From: Rheinheimera sp.
Lineage (GTDB): Bacteria > Pseudomonadota > Gammaproteobacteria > Enterobacterales > Alteromonadaceae
Direction: 5' to 3'
Assembly: GCF_030824435.1 (NCBI RefSeq)
Contig: NZ_JAVBXS010000021.1
Span: 1-64,000 of the forward strand
DNA length: 64,000 nt
Under the pieces are notes generated by a model. The model saw nothing but the letters and a program-made list of their open reading frames with translations. It did no database searches and had not been told where the DNA came from. Position numbers and translations under genes: made by a program. Positions 1-7,343 of the stretch are shown one piece after another. Every line of letters begins with the position of its first letter. Positions within the stretch are counted from its first letter, which is position 1.

Positions 1-1572
1 CATAGCAACAAACACATGGCCCTGTTCCACCAGAGTGCGGAAATGCTGCATAAAAAGTGCACATAACAAAGTGGCGATGTGCAGACCATCAGAGTCGGCG
101 TCGGCCAGAATACAAATTTTGCCATAACGCAGCTGCGACAAATCGGCTGAATTTGGATCCATACCAATTGCCACTGAAATATCATGCACTTCCTGCGACG
201 CCAGAATTTGTTCTGAATCCACTTCCCAGGTATTAAGGATTTTACCGCGCAGCGGCATCACCGCCTGAAACTCACGGTCACGCGCCTGTTTAGCCGAACC
301 ACCTGCTGAGTCACCTTCCACTAAAAACAATTCGGTACGGCTGACGTCCTGCGCGCTACAGTCGGCCAGTTTGCCCGGTAAAGCCGGGCCTGCCGTCACT
401 TTTTTGCGCACAATTTTTTTCGCGGCTTTTAAGCGTTTTTGCGCGTTGTTAATACAAAAATCAGCCAAAGCTTCAGCAATTTCAGTGTGTTCATTTAGCC
501 ATAAACTAAAACTGTCTTTCACAACGCCAGTGACAAAAGAAGCGGCCTGACGGCTGGATAAACGCTCTTTAGTCTGACCGGCAAACTGCGGCTCCTGCAT
601 TTTTAATGACAAAATATAACTACAGCGGTCCCACACATCTTCCGGCGTGAGCTTAATGCCGCGTGGTAATAAATTACGGAACTCACAAAAATCACGTAAA
701 GCTTCCAGCAATCCCTGGCGTAAACCATTGGCATGGGTACCGCCCTGGGCTGTTGGAATCAGGTTGACGTAACTTTCGGTGACCAGCTCGCCGCCTTCCG
801 GTAACCAGAGCACAGCCCATTCCACCGCTTCATGACTGGCGGCAAAAGCGCCGGTAAAAGGGGTTTCCGGTAGCGCTATCATGTCTTTGACAGCATCAAT
901 TAAATAATCACGAATACCGGCGATATAACACCAGCTGTAACTTTGCTCGTTGACTTTATCTTCAAATTTTACGGTCAGGCCCGGGCACAACACAGCTTTG
1001 GCTTTGAGTACATGCAATAAACGGCTGACCGAAAATTTATTGGAATCAAAATATTTAGCATCTGGCCAAAAGCGCACGCGGGTACCGGTATTACGTTTGC
1101 CAACAGTGCCGGTTATCGCCAGTTCAGATACCTTAAAACCGTTTTCAAAAGCCATTTCATAAACATTGCCGTCACGGCGTACTGCCACTTCCACCCGGGT
1201 GGACAAAGCGTTGACCACCGAAATACCCACGCCATGTAAACCACCGGAGAACTGGTAGTTTTTATTGGAAAATTTACCACCGGCATGCAAACGACATAAA
1301 ATCAGCTCTACACCACTAACGCCTTCTTCCGGGTGAATATCCACCGGCATACCCCGGCCATTGTCGATGACTTCCAGCGATTGATCCGGGTGCAAAATCA
1401 CCTGAATTTGATCCGCATGCCCGGCCAAAGCTTCATCCACGCTGTTATCGATGACTTCCTGACCCATATGATTTGGACGTGTGGTGTCGGTATACATCCC
1501 GGGGCGGCGCTGTACAGGTTCAAGACCTGTCAGTACCTCAATCGAATCGGCATTATAAAGTTGTTCAGTCAT
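1..1572 (-). CDS. parE: DNA topoisomerase IV subunit B (ParE), C-terminal part outside window
   Basis: ParE is the ATPase subunit of topoisomerase IV, which unlinks daughter chromosomes together with ParC. The reverse strand is open from an ATG at 1572 to the window edge (524 codons); the rest of the roughly 630-residue protein lies outside. The product begins MTEQLYNADSIEVLTGLEPV and shows the GHKL ATPase motifs: DNSVDEAL near residue 42, DNGRGMPV near 65 and GGLHGVGISVVNALS near 105. The Toprim motif EGDSAGGSAKQ lies near residue 427, and DADSDG replaces the gyrase-type DADVDG, as is typical of ParE. It is the last visible gene of the nudF-yqiB-cpdA-yqiA-parE series, a conserved gammaproteobacterial order. 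GyrB is less likely because the gyrase-specific start and insert are absent. Confidence 0.95.
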   Translation of the reverse strand, partial: MTEQLYNADSIEVLTGLEPVQRRPGMYTDTTRPNHMGQEVIDNSVDEALAGHADQIQVILHPDQSLEVIDNGRGMPVDIHPEEGVSGVELILCRLHAGGKFSNKNYQFSGGLHGVGISVVNALSTRVEVAVRRDGNVYEMAFENGFKVSELAITGTVGKRNTGTRVRFWPDAKYFDSNKFSVSRLLHVLKAKAVLCPGLTVKFEDKVNEQSYSWCYIAGIRDYLIDAVKDMIALPETPFTGAFAASHEAVEWAVLWLPEGGELVTESYVNLIPTAQGGTHANGLRQGLLEALRDFCEFRNLLPRGIKLTPEDVWDRCSYILSLKMQEPQFAGQTKERLSSRQAASFVTGVVKDSFSLWLNEHTEIAEALADFCINNAQKRLKAAKKIVRKKVTAGPALPGKLADCSAQDVSRTELFLVEGDSAGGSAKQARDREFQAVMPLRGKILNTWEVDSEQILASQEVHDISVAIGMDPNSADLSQLRYGKICILADADSDGLHIATLLCALFMQHFRTLVEQGHVFVAM

Positions 1573-1599
1573 GATGCTCTCTGGCTGCTGTGGGCATGC

Positions 1600-1621
1600 C
1601 AGCCGGTTAAAAAACCGGCTG
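1600..1621. terminator. Stem-loop between yqiA and parE
   Basis: Nine-base arms CAGCCGGTT and AACCGGCTG enclose a 4-base loop. It sits downstream of yqiA and upstream of parE on the minus strand. No clear U-tract follows, so it may weaken readthrough or act as an RNA-processing site rather than fully terminate. Confidence 0.45.
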
Positions 1622-1652
1622 GGACAAAGTCACTGTATTGATCACCAGTGTT

Positions 1653-2228
1653 TTACGCTAATTGGCAGAATTTGACAATATCCGGCAGCCTGTTGGCATA
1701 ACCCTGATAGCTGTGATCGCCGCCTTCTTGTACATCTAATTGACAATGTTGATAAAAATCCACCGCATCCAGGTAATTCAGCACTTCGTCACCGGTTTGT
1801 AATAACACCTGATAAAGCGCCGGATTTTTTGGTCTGGCAGGCGCTAACTGCGCCAATAACGGCAGATGATCTTGAGTGACATCGTAATGTTGTTGCCGCA
1901 CCGGGTGGTAATAACGCCCCAGATGCCTGGCGAGTAATAAATGCGGCCGCACTGCCGGGTTAATTAAAGCGGCGGGAATTTGATATTGCTCTGCCAGCAC
2001 TGTTGCCAAAAAACCACCCAAAGAGCTGCCAATCAACGCATCCGGCCGCTGGCCTTGCAGCAACTCCTGCAAACAAGCCATGGCATCGTCGGGCGTATAA
2101 GGCAAGTCCGGCACTAATAACCTGTGCTGCGGCAACTCGCGGGCGAAATAATCAGCGGTAATCAGCGCTTTTTCCGACTGGGATGAACTGGCAAAACCAT
2201 GTAAATAAACTACTAACTTACTGCTCAC
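1653..2228 (-). CDS. yqiA: YqiA-family alpha/beta-hydrolase esterase
   Basis: A small alpha/beta-hydrolase of 191 residues, the usual YqiA length. The oxyanion motif YLHGFASS is near residue 8, the nucleophile elbow GSSLGGFLA near residue 67, and a C-terminal GGDHSYQGY supplies the likely catalytic histidine. E. coli YqiA hydrolyses short-chain acyl esters in the cytoplasm; its physiological substrate is unclear. The start is GTG, and the GTGA overlaps the TGA of cpdA by 4 bases, which implies translational coupling. The position before parE matches the E. coli order. Confidence 0.9.
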   Translation of the reverse strand: MSSKLVVYLHGFASSSQSEKALITADYFARELPQHRLLVPDLPYTPDDAMACLQELLQGQRPDALIGSSLGGFLATVLAEQYQIPAALINPAVRPHLLLARHLGRYYHPVRQQHYDVTQDHLPLLAQLAPARPKNPALYQVLLQTGDEVLNYLDAVDFYQHCQLDVQEGGDHSYQGYANRLPDIVKFCQLA

Positions 2229-3022
2229 AACCCGATAAACTCCCAGGAAACTGCCGGAGTATCACCGGCGGTAAAAGTCCAGACACAAGCTTGTGGCCCC
2301 AAATCTTCGGTTTGCCAGTCTGCTGTTTGTTTAAATTGTACCGAAGTTGCCGGACAACCGACAATCTGTAGCTGCCTGCCCAAAGCACCGGGCAAAGGAA
2401 AGGCCCGCTGATAAGCAAAATGACAATGACCATGCGCCAGCCCTTTGACTTGCGGATATTGCGCCAGCAGCTGCCAGAACAATTCCGGCTGTTGCAGGCC
2501 CAGCGTATCAATAAAACTGCCAATGGGCGCTGGCTGGTGGTGGCAAAACAACCAGACCGGCGTGCTGGCATGCTTCAACTGCAAAGCCAAAGCGTCACGG
2601 CGCGTTAAATCAAATTCACCTGCCGGTGTTGGCCCTTTGCTATTGAGTAACCCCAGCAACCAGCCACTGAGTGACAACCACTGGGCCGCATAAAAAGGTG
2701 TTCTGGCAAAAGCTTCTGCCATCATGGCCGGGCAGTCATGGTTGCCTGGCAGATAAAATACCGGTGTTGGCTGCTGTTGTTGCCAGTTAAAAAGCAAATC
2801 TGCCAACAGCTGATAAGAAGCAAGGCTGTGATCCTGGGTCAGGTCGCCAGTTAAAATCACCGCATCAAAAGCGCTGGCCGGATAAGTCTGTAATAAAGTT
2901 TTTAAATGTTGATAAGGCTGGATCTGTTGATATTCCGCATCAGGCGTTGCCAGCAAGTGACAGTCCGAAAGTTGTAACAAGCGGTAAGCTGTCTGCGGGG
3001 GAAACTGATACAACAATGACAT
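2225..3022 (-). CDS. cpdA: 3',5'-cyclic-AMP phosphodiesterase CpdA
   Basis: A class III cyclic nucleotide phosphodiesterase of 265 residues that hydrolyses cAMP to AMP in the cytoplasm. The metallophosphoesterase metal-binding motifs appear in order: SDCHLL near residue 19, LTGDLTQD near 56, LPGNHD near 92 and GHCHF near 195. I place the start at the ATG at 3022 (MSLLYQFPPQ), which overlaps the TGA of the preceding gene by one base; a start 14 codons further upstream is possible but less likely. The gene lies between yqiB and yqiA as in E. coli, so its expression is probably tied to the nudF operon. Confidence 0.92.
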   Translation of the reverse strand: MSLLYQFPPQTAYRLLQLSDCHLLATPDAEYQQIQPYQHLKTLLQTYPASAFDAVILTGDLTQDHSLASYQLLADLLFNWQQQQPTPVFYLPGNHDCPAMMAEAFARTPFYAAQWLSLSGWLLGLLNSKGPTPAGEFDLTRRDALALQLKHASTPVWLFCHHQPAPIGSFIDTLGLQQPELFWQLLAQYPQVKGLAHGHCHFAYQRAFPLPGALGRQLQIVGCPATSVQFKQTADWQTEDLGPQACVWTFTAGDTPAVSWEFIGL

Positions 3023-3483
3023 CAGCTCAGCGTCTCGGCTTTGTGATAACCCTGGCGCTGGCATAAGGTTAACCAGTCACGCAGCAATAGGTTAATCTGC
3101 AGTTTTTCGTCAGGTAACATCATATCGGTATTGGGGTAATCATAAACTGCTTTAAAACGGCGGATTTGCTGGCAAGCCACAACTTCGGCGAGACGGGCGT
3201 CATGGTATAACCGCACTTCAAACTGCGGTCTTAACCAGCCAAAAACTGTTTGGCTTAAATGTTCAATCCGGATGGTGGTGGTAAATTTACATAGCTCCAG
3301 CAGACGAATGCGGTAACCCTCATGTTCACTGATCTGAATCACCTGAAAGTCACCGATACTCGCTTTGGCTGCGGCATGACCACCTGGTAATAAAAATCGC
3401 AGCTGTGCATAATTCCGCTCACATAAAGTAAGAAAATCAGGAACATAAGGTTTATAAACGGATTTTTTCGCAAGCAACGGCAT
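3022..3483 (-). CDS. yqiB: DUF1249 family protein YqiB
   Basis: A 153-residue cytoplasmic protein of the DUF1249 family with no known biochemical function. The sequence has the family look: an N-terminal KPYVPDFLTLCERNYAQL and a central segment ending VRLYHDARLAEVVACQ. No signal peptide or membrane segment is visible. Nine bases separate it from nudF and one base overlaps cpdA, so it is surely cotranscribed with them. The association with nudF and cpdA is widely conserved in gammaproteobacteria and hints at a nucleotide-metabolism link, but that is only guilt by association. Confidence 0.88.
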   Translation of the reverse strand: MPLLAKKSVYKPYVPDFLTLCERNYAQLRFLLPGGHAAAKASIGDFQVIQISEHEGYRIRLLELCKFTTTIRIEHLSQTVFGWLRPQFEVRLYHDARLAEVVACQQIRRFKAVYDYPNTDMMLPDEKLQINLLLRDWLTLCQRQGYHKAETLS

Positions 3484-3492
3484 CTGCGTAAA

Positions 3493-4125
3493 CTACTCCC
3501 GGGCGGCACTCACTTTCGCGTGATGTAATTCCAACCATTGTAGTGCAATCACAGTGGCGGCATTATCAATTTTTCCACTCTGAAGCAGCCGCATGGCGTC
3601 TTTTCGGCTGAATACATGCACTTTGATATCTTCATGTTCCTCCGGTAAACCAAAAACACCACTTGGTATTTCACCGGTTAACTCGCCGAGGTATAAATGA
3701 ATACGCTCAGTAGTGCCGCCAGGGCTGCTTAAATAACTGAGCATCGGCCATAACAGGCCTAAGGTTAGACCTGCTTCTTCCAAGGCTTCACGGCGCGCCA
3801 CATCTTCATAAGCTTCACCTTCGCCAATCATACCGGCCACAGCTTCCAGCAACCACGGGCTGGTGCTGGTAGCTGCAGCCCCCAGCCGGAACTGCTCTAC
3901 CAACACCACCCTGTCAGTTTTTACACAATAAGGCAGTACCACCACGGCATGACCACGTTCAAACATCTCGCGGCTAAAGGTTTCACTCCAGCCACCGGCA
4001 AAAAGTTTATGTTTGATTTGGTACTTATTAATCCGGAAAAAACCCTGAAAAACCGTGTGCTGGTCGATAATCTGCAAATCATCCTGACCAAATCCGGGAT
4101 AATGGATCTCCTTGATTTCAGACAT
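3493..4125 (-). CDS. nudF: ADP-ribose pyrophosphatase (Nudix hydrolase)
   Basis: A Nudix hydrolase that cleaves ADP-ribose to AMP and ribose 5-phosphate. The Nudix box GX5EX7REXXEEXG is complete, from GMIGEGE through REALEEAGL at about residues 92-114. With the ATG at 4125 (MSEIKEIHYP) the protein has 210 residues, nearly identical to E. coli NudF; a GAGAG ribosome site lies 5 bases upstream. An in-frame GTG at 4137 would add four residues. It is the first gene of the minus-strand operon that runs to parE and is divergent from tolC, with about 115 bases between the two starts that must hold both promoters. Confidence 0.92.
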   Translation of the reverse strand: MSEIKEIHYPGFGQDDLQIIDQHTVFQGFFRINKYQIKHKLFAGGWSETFSREMFERGHAVVVLPYCVKTDRVVLVEQFRLGAAATSTSPWLLEAVAGMIGEGEAYEDVARREALEEAGLTLGLLWPMLSYLSSPGGTTERIHLYLGELTGEIPSGVFGLPEEHEDIKVHVFSRKDAMRLLQSGKIDNAATVIALQWLELHHAKVSAARE

Positions 4126-4240
4126 ATTCGCTCTCACATTCTGTTACATTTAGGCGTATAACTTTTACGCATTAATTGTGACTTAGTGTACGCTAACACG
4201 ATATTATTCGTTCACTTTTAGTTTTCCATAGGATTGGGTT

Positions 4241-5554
4241 ATGAAGAAAACCTTATTAAATTCACTGATTTGTGCCGCAATTGGTCTGCTGAGCCTGCAA
4301 GTCAGCGCTGAAAATCTGCAAAATGTCTATCAACTGGCATTAAAAAAAGACCCTCTGGTATTAAAAACTGCCGCCCAACGTGATGCAGCTGCTGCTGGTA
4401 TAGATGTCAGCAAAGCGCAGTTTTTACCGAACATCAGCCTGGGTGCAGGTGTGACTCGCAGCTCAGGCGAACAAGCCATCAATCAAAATACTGTGGTGCG
4501 CAGCAGCAGCACCAATACGGGGGCAGAACTGACACTGACCCAAAGCATTTTTGACTGGGCAGACTGGGAACGTTTATCCAACTCAGAAAAACAAGCATTG
4601 CAAGGCCAGACTTATTACAACGCTGCTTTGCAAGCGCTGATTGTACGGGTGTCACAAGCTTATTTTAATGTGTTAAGCGCCAACGACGATTTAACTTTTG
4701 TGGTTGCCGAAAAACGTGCAGTTGAACGTCAATTGGAACAAACCAAACAACGTTTTGCCGTAGGTTTAACCGCCATTACCGACGTGCATGAAGCACAAGC
4801 GCAATATGACAGCGTGGTAGCCCGTGAGATTTCTGCCACCAATGCTTTGGAAAACGCCAAAGAAGCGCTGCAGGAAATCACCGGTGAATATCACTCAGAA
4901 TTGTCGCCACTGAACACAGCCGCATTCAAACCAGTAGCACCACAACCGGCCAATGCGGTGGATTGGGTGGCTATTGCTGAAGAAAACAATCTGGATTTAA
5001 AAGCCCGCAAACTGGCGGTTGAAATTGCACAAAACAATATTGATTTAGCCGAAACTGGCCATTACCCAACGGTAGGTCTGACGGCAAAAGCTGGTCTGAG
5101 CGATTCAAACCGCACGCCACAAACCGACAGCAACTCTCTGAGTGTCAATCTGGCAGTGCCGATTTATTCAGGTGGTGCTGTAGTTGCCAATACTGATGTA
5201 CAACGTGCCAACTATGTAGCAACCAGCGAAGATTTAGAACTGGGCCATCGTTCAGTACTGCGCCAAATTCGCGTGAACTACAACAACGTGGGTGCTGCTA
5301 TTGCCGGTATTAAAGCGCTGGAACAAGCTGTGGTTTCTGCTGAAAGTGCGTTAAAAGCCACCGAAGCAGGTTTTGAAGTAGGCACCCGGACTATCGTTGA
5401 CGTGCTGATCAGCACCCGCAACCTGTTTGATGCCCGCCGTAACCTGACCAAAGCCCGTTACGACTATATCCTGGCCGTGTTATCGTTAAAGCAGGCTGCC
5501 GGTACTCTGACCGAAGCGGATTTAGACCTGATCAACAGAGCGCTCAGCGCTTAA
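4241..5554 (+). CDS. tolC: TolC-family outer-membrane channel
   Basis: An outer-membrane efflux protein of 437 residues that acts as the exit duct for tripartite pumps and type I secretion. It has a 23-residue signal peptide ending VSA before ENLQNVYQLA, and two tandem OEP domains with the typical long helical repeats. Conserved family motifs include LTLTQSIFDWADWE near residue 100, AYFNVL, KQRFAVGLTAITDV near 168 and, in the second half, VPIYSGGAVVAN and VGTRTIVDVL. It is shorter than E. coli TolC (493) mainly at the C-terminus. Its position divergent from nudF is the same as E. coli tolC. It may partner the RND pump at 26.8-31 kb, which lacks its own channel. Confidence 0.92.
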   Translation: MKKTLLNSLICAAIGLLSLQVSAENLQNVYQLALKKDPLVLKTAAQRDAAAAGIDVSKAQFLPNISLGAGVTRSSGEQAINQNTVVRSSSTNTGAELTLTQSIFDWADWERLSNSEKQALQGQTYYNAALQALIVRVSQAYFNVLSANDDLTFVVAEKRAVERQLEQTKQRFAVGLTAITDVHEAQAQYDSVVAREISATNALENAKEALQEITGEYHSELSPLNTAAFKPVAPQPANAVDWVAIAEENNLDLKARKLAVEIAQNNIDLAETGHYPTVGLTAKAGLSDSNRTPQTDSNSLSVNLAVPIYSGGAVVANTDVQRANYVATSEDLELGHRSVLRQIRVNYNNVGAAIAGIKALEQAVVSAESALKATEAGFEVGTRTIVDVLISTRNLFDARRNLTKARYDYILAVLSLKQAAGTLTEADLDLINRALSA

Positions 5555-5566
5555 TCTACCCTACTA

Positions 5567-5592
5567 CAGGTCCGGCCAACAGGCTGGACCTG
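5567..5592 (+). terminator. Stem-loop after tolC
   Basis: Arms CAGGTCC and GGACCTG, extended by GCC/GGC, enclose an AACA loop directly after the tolC stop. The following sequence is T-rich but has no clean run. Probably a terminator between tolC and lpxL. Confidence 0.55.
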
Positions 5593-5658
5593 TCTGCCTC
5601 CTGTTTTGTCTGCTGATTTCCGTTACAATGCCCCGGTTTTTTCTGTCGAGGACCTGTT

Positions 5659-6585
5659 GTGATTAAAACTCCACCCTTTCAGTGGTCAATGCTGCATCCA
5701 CGTTTTTGGTTATTGTGGTTTGGTCTGGCTTTAGCTTATGTGCTGAGCTGGTTACCTTATCCTGTATTAATGGTGATGGGCCGTGGTCTGGGCCGGTTGA
5801 TGCTGAAATTGTTAAAATCACGCCGCAAAGTGGCCTTACGTAATCTGGAATTATGTTTCCCGGAAAAAACTGACGCAGAGCACCAACAACTGCTGCTGGC
5901 CAATTTTGAACAAAGTGGCTGCGCTGCCATTGAAACCATGATTGCCTGGTGGTGGCCTGATTGGCGTTATCAAAAGCTGGCGCATTTTAAAGGATATGAA
6001 CATATTCAGGCCGAACTTGCCAAAGGCAAAGGGGTCTTGCTGCTGGCAACTCATATGTTGCATCTGGAAACTGCAGGCCGCACCTTTGGTTTAACCCATC
6101 CCAGTGTTGGTTTTTACCGGCCACACAATAATCCGGTGATGGAATATTTTATGTACCGCGGCCGCAGCCGCAGTAATAAATACATGATTGGCAAAAGAGA
6201 TGTTAAAGGTCTTATTCAGGCCCTGAATGAAGGTGAAGTGTGTTTTTATCTGCCGGATCAGGACTATGGCCCTAACCGCGCTGTGTTTGTGCCCTTTTTT
6301 GCCGTGGCAGAAACCGCCAGCACTACAGGCACTTTGTTATTTGCCAATGCCGCCAATTGTAGTGTGGTGCCTATTTACACCAGCAGCCTGCCCAACTGTG
6401 GTGGTTATCTGGTGGAAGCTTTGCCGGCTTTGGAAAACTTCCCTTCGGGGGATGATGTTGCCGATGTACGCCGGGTGAATCAGTGGGTTGAACAAGCGGT
6501 ATTAAGACATCCGGAACAATATATGTGGTTACACCGGCGTTTTAAAACCAGACCCAACGCCAATGACCCGGGTTTTTACCACTAA
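5659..6585 (+). CDS. lpxL: LpxL-type lipid A lauroyl acyltransferase
   Basis: A late acyltransferase that adds a secondary acyl chain to Kdo2-lipid IVA at the inner-membrane cytoplasmic face. It has 308 residues (E. coli LpxL 306). An N-terminal membrane segment lies at about residues 15-38, followed by KVALRNLELCFPE, the catalytic HX4E motif in THMLHLETAGR near residue 131, and the C-terminal signature PEQYMWLHRRFKTRP. The usual glycines after the HX4E motif are partly replaced (TAGR where E. coli has LGAR). The start is a GTG at 5659. It stands alone between tolC and a TcpQ-like gene. Which acyl chain it transfers (lauroyl or another) cannot be read from the sequence, so the lpxL label is by overall similarity. 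Confidence 0.85.
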   Translation: MIKTPPFQWSMLHPRFWLLWFGLALAYVLSWLPYPVLMVMGRGLGRLMLKLLKSRRKVALRNLELCFPEKTDAEHQQLLLANFEQSGCAAIETMIAWWWPDWRYQKLAHFKGYEHIQAELAKGKGVLLLATHMLHLETAGRTFGLTHPSVGFYRPHNNPVMEYFMYRGRSRSNKYMIGKRDVKGLIQALNEGEVCFYLPDQDYGPNRAVFVPFFAVAETASTTGTLLFANAANCSVVPIYTSSLPNCGGYLVEALPALENFPSGDDVADVRRVNQWVEQAVLRHPEQYMWLHRRFKTRPNANDPGFYH

Positions 6586-6707
6586 GGGCCGTGGCAGCTG
6601 TAGCAAGGTTGAACCCGATGTAGGCTTTGCTGATGCTGAAAATAAGTTGGCAGTACCCATGGCTTTGACTAGTATGACAGCAGCCATCAAAACAGGAGAA
6701 TAGTCTT

Positions 6708-7343
6708 ATGTGGTTTTGGATCAAACACTTATCTGCGGCTATTATCCTGATCGCACTGGCAATTTTCCTGCTGAGCAAACCAGACCTTTTTAAAAATACC
6801 ACCCACAGTACCGAAAATATTAAAGTGGCGGCCGCACAGGAGTTCACCAGCTTTTACGAACAAATCCGTTATTCGCTGGACGCCACCAAAGACTTATCCA
6901 AAGAATTTATCATCAGCCTGACCGACACCAGCGACTCTTTAGATGAAACTCTGGCAGCACGCACCAATACGGTACCACCGCTTGAAGATGGCTGGACCGG
7001 CAAATCGGTGCAACGCCGTTTTAAACCAGGTAATAAAATCCGGGAAGATTTAATGACCTATGCCAGCGCAGAAGAGATTGAACTTATCTGGACCTTGCCA
7101 CGTGATTATGTGGTGAAACAATATTTCCAAAGCGAAGGCAATTATCTGAAAACCCTCCAGGAAATTGCCTCTGCCATAGCGCCGGATTTTGAAAAACCAG
7201 TGTTGCTTTATATGTGTCCAAAAGAGCGCGCAGCAGTGATCACAGACAAAACCAATGACTTTTTACAACAAAACTGCCGTGCGCTGAACGAATCTGCTAT
7301 TCAGCTGCAAACACCTGCTGCCAACTCAACTGTACCAGGCTGA
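6708..7343 (+). CDS. Membrane-anchored protein with TcpQ-like C-terminal domain
   Basis: A 211-residue protein of unknown function. A hydrophobic segment at about residues 7-24 is a signal anchor or uncleaved signal peptide, placing the rest in the periplasm. Residues 100-190 resemble the TcpQ C-terminal domain, a small fold found in type IVb pilus and secretin-accessory proteins: IREDLMTYAS, then LIWTLPRDYVVKQYF, then LLYMCPKERAAVIT. A good AGGAG site precedes the ATG. Its last 47 bases overlap the 3' end of glnE on the other strand. No TCP-type pilus genes lie nearby, so any role as a secretin partner is inference. The domain call is by eye and should be confirmed by a profile search. Confidence 0.7.
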   Translation: MWFWIKHLSAAIILIALAIFLLSKPDLFKNTTHSTENIKVAAAQEFTSFYEQIRYSLDATKDLSKEFIISLTDTSDSLDETLAARTNTVPPLEDGWTGKSVQRRFKPGNKIREDLMTYASAEEIELIWTLPRDYVVKQYFQSEGNYLKTLQEIASAIAPDFEKPVLLYMCPKERAAVITDKTNDFLQQNCRALNESAIQLQTPAANSTVPG

